Below are positions 31,503-39,960 of a stretch of DNA of 59,300 nt, piece by piece. Source of the stretch: Acidobacteriota bacterium. Its GTDB lineage: Bacteria > Acidobacteriota > Terriglobia > Terriglobales > Acidobacteriaceae. Below the pieces are notes generated by a model. The model worked only from the letters and a program-made list of their open reading frames with translations, searched no databases and was not told the DNA's origin. Each line of letters starts with the position of its first letter. Position 1 is the stretch's first letter. The DNA is taken from the NCBI GenBank assembly GCA_021813745.1, contig JAKAJO010000042.1:1-59300 (forward strand), read 5' to 3'. Position numbers and translations under genes: made by a program.

Positions 31503-34172
31503 TCAGCATGATCCGTCAGGCCATGATGGAGTGTGGAGCAGGGTTTCTACGGTGGCTTGAAGGCTGGCCGCGATGGAGCTTTCCGTTTCCTGAGGACTGA
31601 AGTGCATCACGCTGCCGATGCGGATCTCGATCCTGCCTGAGCGGAACCAACCTCGGCCGCGTAATTTCAACTCGCCTAATCCACAGAGTGCGACCGGCAG
31701 CACGGCGGCACGAGTCTGTTTGACGAGGATGCCTATGCCGGGCCGGAAGCGCCCGAGATCGCCGGTGGCCGTGCGCGTTCCTTCCGGAAAGACAAGGACG
31801 TCGTAACCGTGGTCGAGCGCGTGGCCCGCGTGCGCGAAACTGCGCTGGAAGCCTTTGCCGCGCGGCAGTGGAAAGACGTTGTAGAGGGCGGTGAGCAGCA
31901 GCCATGCGAGGGGGCCGGACCACATGCGCTGGCGCTGGCCGCGCGGGCTGTCGGGATTGCGCATGTTGCGATAGTCCAGGAGCATTTCGCCGGACATGGC
32001 GGCAGCAACGCGGCGGCGGATGGGGCCGGGCAGTGCGTAAAGAACGAGTGGGCCGTCTGCATAGGTGACGTGATTGGCGACGATGAGCAAGGGCTCACCG
32101 GCTGCGATGGGCGCGCAACCTGTTACGCGCGGTGCGGCGAGAAACCAGGTGAGCGGGCGGGCAACGCATTCCTGAAATGCAGTGCGAATCCAGGCGACCG
32201 GTCTCCACCAGGGCCAGTGAGGATAAACATGCTCTTCGGCTTCCTCGCGCGCGGGTACGGGCACTGGAACCGGGGCCGCAGGCGCGGGCGCCTCAGGGGG
32301 TGTCACCGCCGTTGCGTGTGTGGTGGAAGAGATGGCGTGAGGGGGTACTCGCAGTGAGGCCGATTCGCCGCCAGCCAAATACTGGCGCAGTTGACCGAGA
32401 GTCTCCAGGCTTTCCAAGTTCTGGTCAGCCGGTAAAGCGCCGAGTCTTTCTTCGAGGGCGGCGGCCAATTGCACGCGACCAAGGCTGTCGAGGTGAAGAT
32501 CTTCACTGAGGCGAAGGGCATCGTTTGCCGCTGGTGGCGCTTCGCCGGTGATTTCGACAATGAGCGCCAACAACCAGTCGGCCTTTGGGGGCTGGTGATT
32601 GGAGGATGCGCCGTTCTCTGTGACTTGTGACGCAGCAAGCCAAGCAGCGACAGCCTTGCGGCGCACCTTGCCCGTGGAAGTGCGGGGCAGGTCGGGCTCA
32701 GGCCAGAGAAGCCAGCGGCGCACGCGCTGGAACTCGGCGAGGTGCGCGTTAGCGTGAGCGATGGCCTCAGCGGCCTGTTCCTGGTTGCCGCGCACAGCGA
32801 GGACGGCGCAAGGCTCAGGCCCGTTGGCTGATTCCATGGGCACAACGGCGCAGGCCACCACACCGGGCTGGCGCTCGATGACGGCTTCCAGGTCTTCTGG
32901 ATGGATGTTCACGCCCGCGGCGGTGACAATGACTTCGCTTTTGCGGCCGAGGAAGCGCAGTTCGCCGGATTCCTGCTGCGTGGCGAGGTCACCGGTGGCG
33001 AGCCATTCGTTTTCGCGCTTCTGAAGCCGGCCATGTTCCCACGTGGATGTCGAGATCATGGGTCCACGGACGAGGATCTCTCCATCGGGGCCGATCTTCA
33101 CTTCGCGGTTGGGGAGCGGCTTGCCAATGGTGCCCTGCGCCACGCGGAAGGGATGGTTGAGCGTGATGAGGGCCGTGGTCTCGGTCATTCCGTAGCCCTG
33201 CACGACGACAAACCCCAGCGAGTTCCAGAAGCTTTCCAGCGGGCCACCGAGTGCGCCGCCGCCCAAGATGAGCGCCCAGAATTTAAGGCCGAAGGCGCGG
33301 TGGATATCACGAAAGGTCCACCAACGCTGCCAGGCATTCATGCCTTTGGAGGCAGCGATGCGGGCGTTGAGGTCGGGGTAGATGGCTTCAAGATGGGCGC
33401 GAAGGAGTCCTATGACGCGCGGTACGGCGGCGAGGACGCTGATGCGCTCACGATGGATGGTTTCCATCAGACGCTGCGCAATGAGGCGCGACTCGAAATG
33501 GACTTCTGCCGCGAAGATGGCGGGCACCCACAGACCCATGGTCTGGCCGAAGACATGACTGAGGGGCAACGTGTGGAGAAAGCGCAGAGGATGAACGAGC
33601 CTTTCGTAGCGCATGTACGGCTGCGCTCCGCTCTCGACGGGGGCGATGCTGGAAAGGACATTGCCGTGGGTGTGAACGATGCCTTTGGGCTCGCCGGTGG
33701 TGCCGGAGGTGAAGAGAATCTGGAGTGGCGTGTTGTGATTGAGTTCGGGCACGGGACCGGCTTGCTCCTCGGGCAACATTGTGGTCCAGTTTTCGAAGGC
33801 GCGACGCGGCCAGGTGTCAGGAAGGCGCTCAATGAGCGGAGCATCGCCGACAACGAGGGCGGGACGGACGTCGGCGGCAACGCGCGTCGCGAAGTCGACG
33901 CTGCCGTAGGCGTCGAGGGGGACGGCCAGTGCTCCGCGCAGGAGGATGCCGTAGAAGGCTTCGACCCACTGGGCGGAGTTCTCGGCCCAGAGAATGACAC
34001 GGTCGCCGGGACCGATGCTGTGCGCAGCGAGATACGCGGCAAAGCGACCAGCCGTGTTGGCGAGCTCGGCGTAGGAAGTAGCGCGGCGGCGGACCCCTTG
34101 CGTGCTGACGATCGCAATCTGGCGATCGAATCGGCGGAAATCGTCCAGCAAGGTCGCGAGATGGGCGCGCAT
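31503..34172 (-). CDS. Fused AMP-dependent acyl synthetase, acyl carrier protein and PlsC acyltransferase
   Basis: 889 residues in three domains. Residues 1-515 form an acyl-activating enzyme (ILFTSGTTGEPKG phosphate loop, GYGMTET, TGDLA, and the C-terminal Lys in RTSTGKVRRKA). Residues 535-610 form an ACP with the phosphopantetheine serine in HLDSLGRVQL. After an Ala/Pro/Val-rich linker (about 625-655), residues 680-889 form a PlsC-type acyltransferase (NHVTYAD for HX4D, then VFPEGTRTATGD). The protein could activate a fatty acid, load it on its own ACP and pass it to a lysophospholipid or similar acceptor. E. coli Aas has the opposite domain order and no ACP. AGGTT precedes the ATG. Confidence 0.9.
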   Translation of the reverse strand: MRAHLATLLDDFRRFDRQIAIVSTQGVRRRATSYAELANTAGRFAAYLAAHSIGPGDRVILWAENSAQWVEAFYGILLRGALAVPLDAYGSVDFATRVAADVRPALVVGDAPLIERLPDTWPRRAFENWTTMLPEEQAGPVPELNHNTPLQILFTSGTTGEPKGIVHTHGNVLSSIAPVESGAQPYMRYERLVHPLRFLHTLPLSHVFGQTMGLWVPAIFAAEVHFESRLIAQRLMETIHRERISVLAAVPRVIGLLRAHLEAIYPDLNARIAASKGMNAWQRWWTFRDIHRAFGLKFWALILGGGALGGPLESFWNSLGFVVVQGYGMTETTALITLNHPFRVAQGTIGKPLPNREVKIGPDGEILVRGPMISTSTWEHGRLQKRENEWLATGDLATQQESGELRFLGRKSEVIVTAAGVNIHPEDLEAVIERQPGVVACAVVPMESANGPEPCAVLAVRGNQEQAAEAIAHANAHLAEFQRVRRWLLWPEPDLPRTSTGKVRRKAVAAWLAASQVTENGASSNHQPPKADWLLALIVEITGEAPPAANDALRLSEDLHLDSLGRVQLAAALEERLGALPADQNLESLETLGQLRQYLAGGESASLRVPPHAISSTTHATAVTPPEAPAPAAPVPVPVPAREEAEEHVYPHWPWWRPVAWIRTAFQECVARPLTWFLAAPRVTGCAPIAAGEPLLIVANHVTYADGPLVLYALPGPIRRRVAAAMSGEMLLDYRNMRNPDSPRGQRQRMWSGPLAWLLLTALYNVFPLPRGKGFQRSFAHAGHALDHGYDVLVFPEGTRTATGDLGRFRPGIGILVKQTRAAVLPVALCGLGELKLRGRGWFRSGRIEIRIGSVMHFSPQETESSIAASLQATVETLLHTPSWPDGSC

Positions 34173-34312
34173 GGCAACCTCATGGTAGCAGTGACCGGCG
34201 CGTCAACTTCTGCGAGGAGAATCACATCAGGTGGGTACGTTGGTCCAGCACAAGGCAGTCCACTCCTTCGCTTCCTCTTCGCTTGGAGGACGCGCTATGC
34301 TCAAGAGCACAG

Positions 34313-37300
34313 ATGGCCACGCACCAGCCAAAACCCGAGATAGACCCTCTTGCCTGCTTCCACCCCGTCACGGCGGAGTGGTTTCGGGCCGTTTTTGACG
34401 CGCCGACCGCGCCGCAGCGGCAGGGCTGGCCGGTGATTGCGCGTGGCGAGAGCGCGCTGATTCTGGCGCCGACGGGCACGGGCAAGACGCTCACGGCGTT
34501 CCTCTGGTGCCTGGATCGACTGATGCTGCATCCGCCTGCGGCAGGGCAGAGCAAGGGCTGCCGGATTGTCTATGTTTCGCCGTTGAAGGCGCTGGCGGTG
34601 GACGTGGAGCGGAACCTGCGCTCGCCGCTGGCGGGGATTGCCAACATGGCGCGGCGGCGGGGCGTGCCGTTCCACGAGCCGGAGATCAGCGTGCGGACCG
34701 GAGACACGCCGCAGAAGGAGCGGGCACGGTTTCGCAGGACGCCGTCGGACATTCTGATTACGACGCCGGAGTCGCTCTACCTGCTGCTGACCTCGCAGGC
34801 GGCGGAGGCGTTGCGGTCGGTGGAGACGGTGATTGTGGACGAGATTCACGCGCTGGTGCCGACCAAAAGGGGAGCGCACTTGGCCCTGAGCCTGGAGCGG
34901 CTGGAGGCGCTAACAAAACGGCCGTTGCAGCGGATTGGATTGTCGGCGACGCAGCGTCCGCTGGAGGAGGTGGCGCATTTTCTGGGTGGTGTGGAAATCT
35001 CGCCGGAGGTTGCGGCTAAACGCAAAGAGGCTAAGGATTCAAATTCAGCTTTTACAGATGTTTATGAGCACGCTTCTCAAGTGAAAGTTGAAGAGTCGCA
35101 AGAGGCTCTGCTGGTTCAGGAAGAACGATTGGCCGGGCCTGTTCGCTATCGTCCTGTGACGATTGTGAATGCCAGCCAAAAGAAGCATTTAAGACTGAGA
35201 ATTGAAGTTCCAGTTGAAGATATGGCGCGGCTGGGCACGATGGAGGAGATTCCCTCTGGACCGGCTTCGCAGATGCCCCGGCGGGTGTCCATCTGGAATG
35301 CGATTCATCCCCGGCTGCTGGAGATTATCCGGGAGCGGAACTCGACGATTTTGTTTGTGAACAGCCGGCAGGTGGCGGAGCGGCTGGCGGGAGCCCTGAA
35401 CGAGCTGGCCGGTGAGCCGATTGCCCGGGCGCATCATGGGTCGCTGGCGGCGGCGCAGCGGTCGGTGATTGAGGAGCAACTGAAGGCGGGGCAGATCAAG
35501 GCGCTGTGTGCGACCTCGACCCTGGAGCTGGGCATCGACATGGGGGCGGTGGACCTGGTGATTCAGATTGAGTCGCCGCCCTCGGTGGCCAGCGGGATGC
35601 AACGGATTGGCCGGGCAGGGCACTCGGTGGACGCGGTGAGCGAGGGGGTGCTGTTTCCGAAATTCCGGGCGGACCTGGTGGCCTGCGCCGCGGTGACCCG
35701 GGCGATGCACGAGGGACAGATTGAGTCGACGCGGTTCCCGCGGAACCCGCTGGACGTGCTGGCGCAGCAACTGGTGGCGACGGTGGCCCATCCGCCGCAG
35801 GTGGCGAAGGCAAAGGGGCGAAGTAAGCCGGCGCGGGCGGGAAGAGATGCGGGGCTGGACGTCGAGCCCTTGCCGGAGGTTCCCGTCGACTTCCTGTATG
35901 ACCTGGTGCGGCGGGCAGCGCCGTTTGGGAGCATGACGCGGGCGAGTTTTGAGGGTGTGCTGGATCTGCTGAGCGGACGGTACCCTTCGGACGAGTTTGC
36001 CGAGCTGCGACCTCGGCTTATCTGGGACCGGGTGCGGAACGTGGTGACGGCGCGGGAGGGCGCGGCGCGGCTGGCGATTCTGAATGCTGGGACGATTCCG
36101 GACCGGGGGCTTTACGGGGTCTTTCTGGCGCACACGGAGGGCAAGCCGGTGCGCGTGGGCGAACTGGATGAGGAGATGGTCTTCGAGTCGCACCCGAACG
36201 AGACGTTCATTCTGGGCGCGTCGACGTGGCGCATTGAGGACATTACGCACGACCGGGTGCTGGTGGTTCCGGCGCCGGGCGAGCCGGGCAAGATGCCCTT
36301 TTGGAAGGGCGATGGGCCGGGGCGGCCACTGGAGTTTGGGCGGCGGATTGGGGCGATGGTACGGGAGCTGCGCGCGCTGCCCAAGCCGGCGGCGCTGACG
36401 CGGCTGGTGACGGAGCACGACCTGGATCCCGGCGCGGCGGAGAACCTGATGCAATTCCTCGCCGACCAGGAGGCGGCAACGGGCCAGGTGCCGGATGACC
36501 GGACGATTGTGGTGGAGCGGGTGCGCGACGAACTGGGCGACTGGCGGGTCTGCGTATTGACGCCCTTCGGCAGCCGGATTCATATTCCCTGGGCGATGGC
36601 GGTGAGCGCGCGGATTCGTGCGGCGGGCGGGCCGGAGGTGGAGACGCTGTGGGGCGATGACGGCTTTGTGCTGCGCTTTCCGGACACGGACGAGGCGCCG
36701 GATGCGGATTGGATCCAGGTGGAGTCGGCCGAGGCGATGCAACTGGTGCTGCGGCAGCTTGGGTCCACGGCGCTGTTTGCGGGGCGCTTTCGCGAGGCGG
36801 CGGGGCGGGCGCTTCTGCTGCCGCGGCGGCGGGCGGATCAGCGGTCGCCACTGTGGCAACTGCGCAAGCGGTCGTATGATCTGTTGAGCGTGGCGTCGCG
36901 GTATCCATCGTTTCCGCTGCTGCTGGAGGCGTATCGCGAATGCCTGCGCGATGTGTTTGACATGCCGGCGCTGGTGGAGACGCTGCGCGCGCTGGAGCAG
37001 CGGCAACTGCGCATGCATGTGGTGGAGACGCGGAAGCCCTCGCCGTTTGCGTCGTCGCTGCTCTTCAGCTATGTGGCGAACTTTTTGTACGACGGCGATG
37101 CGCCGCTGGCGGAGCGGCGGGCGCAGGCCCTGACGATTGACCAGGATCAACTGCGCGAGCTGCTGGGTGAGGCCGACCTGCGCGAGCTGCTGGATGCCGA
37201 TGCAATTGCCGAGGTGGCCGAGGCGGCGCAGTGTTTGAGTGAGGCGCATCGCGCGCGCACACCGGATGGTCTGCATGATCTGTGCCTGCGGTTGGGGGAT

Positions 37301-39106
37301 TTGAGCCGGGCGGAGATCGCGCAGCGCGTGGTGGATGCGCGGCTGCTTGAGTCGTTAGACCGGCTGATTCGCTCGCGGCGGCTACTGGAACTGCGGGTGG
37401 CTGGCGAGCGGCGTGTGATTGCGGCGGAAGATGCGGCGCGGTATCGGGATGGATTGGGAATCCCGCTGCCGCCGGGACTGCCTGCGGCGTTGCTGGAGCC
37501 GGTGGCGCAACCAGTCCTGGAACTGGTGCGGCGCTATGCGCGAACGCATGGACCGTTCACGGTGCGCGAGGCGGCGGGGCGCTTTGGGCTGGATGCCGAG
37601 GCAGTGGAGAAGACGCTGCACCTGCTGGCGCAGGAAGGCCGCGTGCTGGAAGGCGGCTTTCTGCCGGGCGGCATGCACCGCGAGTGGTGCGATGCGGAGA
37701 TTCTGCGGCAGATTCGGCGCAAGTCGCTAGCGAAGCTGCGGCGCGAAGTGGAGCCGGTGGAGCAGCACACGCTGGCGCGCTTTGAGACGCACTGGCAGGC
37801 CGTGCTGACGCCGCGGCGCAGCGGGCACGGGCACCTGGACGCGCTGCTAGATGCGATTGAAAGCCTGCAGGGCGCGCCGCTCCCTGCTTCGCTCCTTGAG
37901 ACGGCGATTCTTCCGGCGCGCGTCGCGGACTACTCGCCAGCCGGGCTGGACACGCTGATTGCTGCTGGTGAGGTGGCATGGAAGGGCGTGGAGCCGCTGG
38001 GCGAGCGCGACGGGCGCATCGCGCTGTTTCTGGCAGACAAGCTGCCGCTGCTGGCGTTGCCGCGACCGCAAGCGGAGCCGCTGACGGTGCGCGAAGAGAA
38101 GCTACTGGCGCTGCTGGAGCAGAGCGGGGCGAGCTTTTTCGATCCACTGCATCAGGCGGCGGGCGGAGGATTTCCGGGCGAATCGATTGATGCGCTGTGG
38201 AGCCTGGTGTGGCGCGGACTGGTGACGAACGATTCGCTGCATGCGCTGCGGGCTTATACGGCGCGGCCGGAGAGTGCGCGTGCGCCGCGCCGGCTGCAAA
38301 CGGGGGTGGTGTTCCGCTCGCGGCGGACGACGCCGCCGAATGCGCAGGGGCGGTGGTCTGTGCTGCCGCGACGCGGCGGGCAGGGAAGCCCCAGCGCGAC
38401 CGAAGCGAGCCATGCGCTGGCGCTGCAACTGCTGCATCGCTACGGCGTGCTGACGCGCGAGGCGGTGGCTGCGGAGAATGTGCCGGGTGGCTTCAGCGCA
38501 GTCTATGACGTGCTGAAGGCTTTGGAAGACAGTGGGCGCGTGCGGCGCGGCTACTTTGTGGCGGGTTTGGGCGCGGCGCAGTTTGCGCTGCCCGCGGCGG
38601 TGGACCTGCTGCGACGGTTGCGTACCGAGCCCAATGACGAGAAGCCCGAGTTTGTGCAACTGGCCGCAGCCGACCCTGCGAATCCATATGGGTCTGTGCT
38701 GCGCTGGCCGGATCTGCCCGCGATGGACGACGACGTGGAGACCGCGCCGCGCATGCTGACGCGAGCTGCCTATGCAGAGGTGATTCTGCGCAACGGCGAG
38801 CTGGTTGCGTGGATGCGGCGGAACAATCCGAACCTGCTTGTCTTTCTGCCTGCGGAGGAACCGGAGCGCTCGCAGGTGGCAGCGGGGCTGGCGCACTTTC
38901 TGTGTGCCCGCGGGCAGCAGCGCATGGCGCGAAGCGGCCATCAGGGGATGCTGATCACCACCATCAACGGTCAGCCGGTCGCGGCGCACGGGATGGCGCG
39001 GTTTCTGATGGATGCGGGTTTTTATGCAGGGCCGCTGGGGATGCATCTGCGACGGATTCCGATGGCACTTGCTCAGCATGAGCCGCAAGGGGAGGAACTG
39101 CAGTAG
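34313..39106 (+). CDS. lhr: Large ATP-dependent helicase Lhr
   Basis: About 1597 residues, a superfamily 2 helicase of the long Lhr type. The core has Walker A APTGTGKT (about residue 52), DEIH in VIVDEIHALVPT, GLSATQRPLEE, TSTLELGIDMG and QRIGRAGHSVD. The Lhr-specific winged-helix and beta-barrel domains follow, then a long C-terminal region of several hundred residues. Lhr acts as a 3'-5' translocase in DNA repair. A stretch at about residues 230-303 is unlike its surroundings in base composition and is probably an insert. It runs directly into the nei-like gene (one-base overlap). A TTG at 34283 is an alternative start. Confidence 0.93.
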   Translation: MATHQPKPEIDPLACFHPVTAEWFRAVFDAPTAPQRQGWPVIARGESALILAPTGTGKTLTAFLWCLDRLMLHPPAAGQSKGCRIVYVSPLKALAVDVERNLRSPLAGIANMARRRGVPFHEPEISVRTGDTPQKERARFRRTPSDILITTPESLYLLLTSQAAEALRSVETVIVDEIHALVPTKRGAHLALSLERLEALTKRPLQRIGLSATQRPLEEVAHFLGGVEISPEVAAKRKEAKDSNSAFTDVYEHASQVKVEESQEALLVQEERLAGPVRYRPVTIVNASQKKHLRLRIEVPVEDMARLGTMEEIPSGPASQMPRRVSIWNAIHPRLLEIIRERNSTILFVNSRQVAERLAGALNELAGEPIARAHHGSLAAAQRSVIEEQLKAGQIKALCATSTLELGIDMGAVDLVIQIESPPSVASGMQRIGRAGHSVDAVSEGVLFPKFRADLVACAAVTRAMHEGQIESTRFPRNPLDVLAQQLVATVAHPPQVAKAKGRSKPARAGRDAGLDVEPLPEVPVDFLYDLVRRAAPFGSMTRASFEGVLDLLSGRYPSDEFAELRPRLIWDRVRNVVTAREGAARLAILNAGTIPDRGLYGVFLAHTEGKPVRVGELDEEMVFESHPNETFILGASTWRIEDITHDRVLVVPAPGEPGKMPFWKGDGPGRPLEFGRRIGAMVRELRALPKPAALTRLVTEHDLDPGAAENLMQFLADQEAATGQVPDDRTIVVERVRDELGDWRVCVLTPFGSRIHIPWAMAVSARIRAAGGPEVETLWGDDGFVLRFPDTDEAPDADWIQVESAEAMQLVLRQLGSTALFAGRFREAAGRALLLPRRRADQRSPLWQLRKRSYDLLSVASRYPSFPLLLEAYRECLRDVFDMPALVETLRALEQRQLRMHVVETRKPSPFASSLLFSYVANFLYDGDAPLAERRAQALTIDQDQLRELLGEADLRELLDADAIAEVAEAAQCLSEAHRARTPDGLHDLCLRLGDLSRAEIAQRVVDARLLESLDRLIRSRRLLELRVAGERRVIAAEDAARYRDGLGIPLPPGLPAALLEPVAQPVLELVRRYARTHGPFTVREAAGRFGLDAEAVEKTLHLLAQEGRVLEGGFLPGGMHREWCDAEILRQIRRKSLAKLRREVEPVEQHTLARFETHWQAVLTPRRSGHGHLDALLDAIESLQGAPLPASLLETAILPARVADYSPAGLDTLIAAGEVAWKGVEPLGERDGRIALFLADKLPLLALPRPQAEPLTVREEKLLALLEQSGASFFDPLHQAAGGGFPGESIDALWSLVWRGLVTNDSLHALRAYTARPESARAPRRLQTGVVFRSRRTTPPNAQGRWSVLPRRGGQGSPSATEASHALALQLLHRYGVLTREAVAAENVPGGFSAVYDVLKALEDSGRVRRGYFVAGLGAAQFALPAAVDLLRRLRTEPNDEKPEFVQLAAADPANPYGSVLRWPDLPAMDDDVETAPRMLTRAAYAEVILRNGELVAWMRRNNPNLLVFLPAEEPERSQVAAGLAHFLCARGQQRMARSGHQGMLITTINGQPVAAHGMARFLMDAGFYAGPLGMHLRRIPMALAQHEPQGEELQ

Positions 39107-39960
39107 TGCCTGAAGGAGACACGATCTTTCGCACGGCGCGGGCGCTGCGGCGCGCGCTGATGGGCAGGCCGGTGACGCGGTTTCAATCCACCTATCCGCT
39201 GCTTACTCGCTTCCATGACGACGAACCGCTGACCGGGCGCACGGTCGATCACGTGGAATCGCGCGGCAAGTGGCTGCTGATTCATTTCTCAGGTGGGGCC
39301 ACGCTGGCGACGCACATGCTGATGAGCGGCGCGTGGCACATCTATCGGCCCGGCGAGCGCTGGCAGCAGCCGCGCGCCAACATGCGCATCCTGCTGGAGA
39401 ATGCGGAGTATGTTGCCGTGGGATTTCGCGTGCCCGTGGCGCAGATGCACACGGCGCAGACGCTGGTGCGGGATCGCCGCATTCCGCCGCCGGTGCTCGA
39501 CGTGCTGAGCGCGGAGTTTGATGCCGAGGCGGCGGCGGAGCGGGTGCGTGCCTGCGCGCGGGAAGAGATTGGCGACGTGCTGCTGCATCAGAAGGTGATG
39601 GCAGGCGTGGGCAATGTCTTCAAGTCAGAAATCTGCTTCGTGTGCGGCATGCATCCCTTTGCGCACGTCGCTGCTCTCACCACGGTGCAGATCAACCAGC
39701 TCATTGCGACCGCGCAGAAGCTCATCGCCGCGAACGTGATGGAGGACTCAGGCGAGCGCATCGTTACCTTCCGGGGTCTGCATCGCAGGACGACGCATGA
39801 TTCTGATCCAGCAGAGAGCCTGTGGGTGTACGGTCGGGCCGGGGAGCCGTGCCGCAAGTGTGGTGAGCGGATCGAGCGAAGGCTCCAGGGACCGGATGCG
39901 CGGGTGACGTTCTGGTGCCCGCGCTGCCAGCCGCTGTTCGGAGCCGTCTCTGCTTACTGA
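39106..39960 (+). CDS. nei: Fpg/Nei family DNA glycosylase (endonuclease VIII type)
   Basis: A 284-residue bifunctional glycosylase/AP lyase for oxidised bases. It starts PEGDTIFRTARAL, so the mature N-terminal Pro and Glu form the active site; the following Asp-Thr-Ile is typical of Nei rather than Fpg. A helix-two-turn-helix (AGVGNVFKSEICF) and a C-terminal zinc finger (CRKCG ... FWCPRCQ) are complete. The GTG start overlaps the last base of lhr, with AGGGGAGGAA upstream. An lhr-nei pair is also known in mycobacteria, supporting a joint repair role. The 3' end overlaps the convergent penicillin-binding protein gene by 7 bases. Confidence 0.93.
   Translation: MPEGDTIFRTARALRRALMGRPVTRFQSTYPLLTRFHDDEPLTGRTVDHVESRGKWLLIHFSGGATLATHMLMSGAWHIYRPGERWQQPRANMRILLENAEYVAVGFRVPVAQMHTAQTLVRDRRIPPPVLDVLSAEFDAEAAAERVRACAREEIGDVLLHQKVMAGVGNVFKSEICFVCGMHPFAHVAALTTVQINQLIATAQKLIAANVMEDSGERIVTFRGLHRRTTHDSDPAESLWVYGRAGEPCRKCGERIERRLQGPDARVTFWCPRCQPLFGAVSAY

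Noticed and set aside
35189..37276. Long leftward reading frame (695 codons) inside lhr
   Set aside because: Arg/Gln/Leu/Pro-rich shadow of the helicase gene with no recognisable domain.
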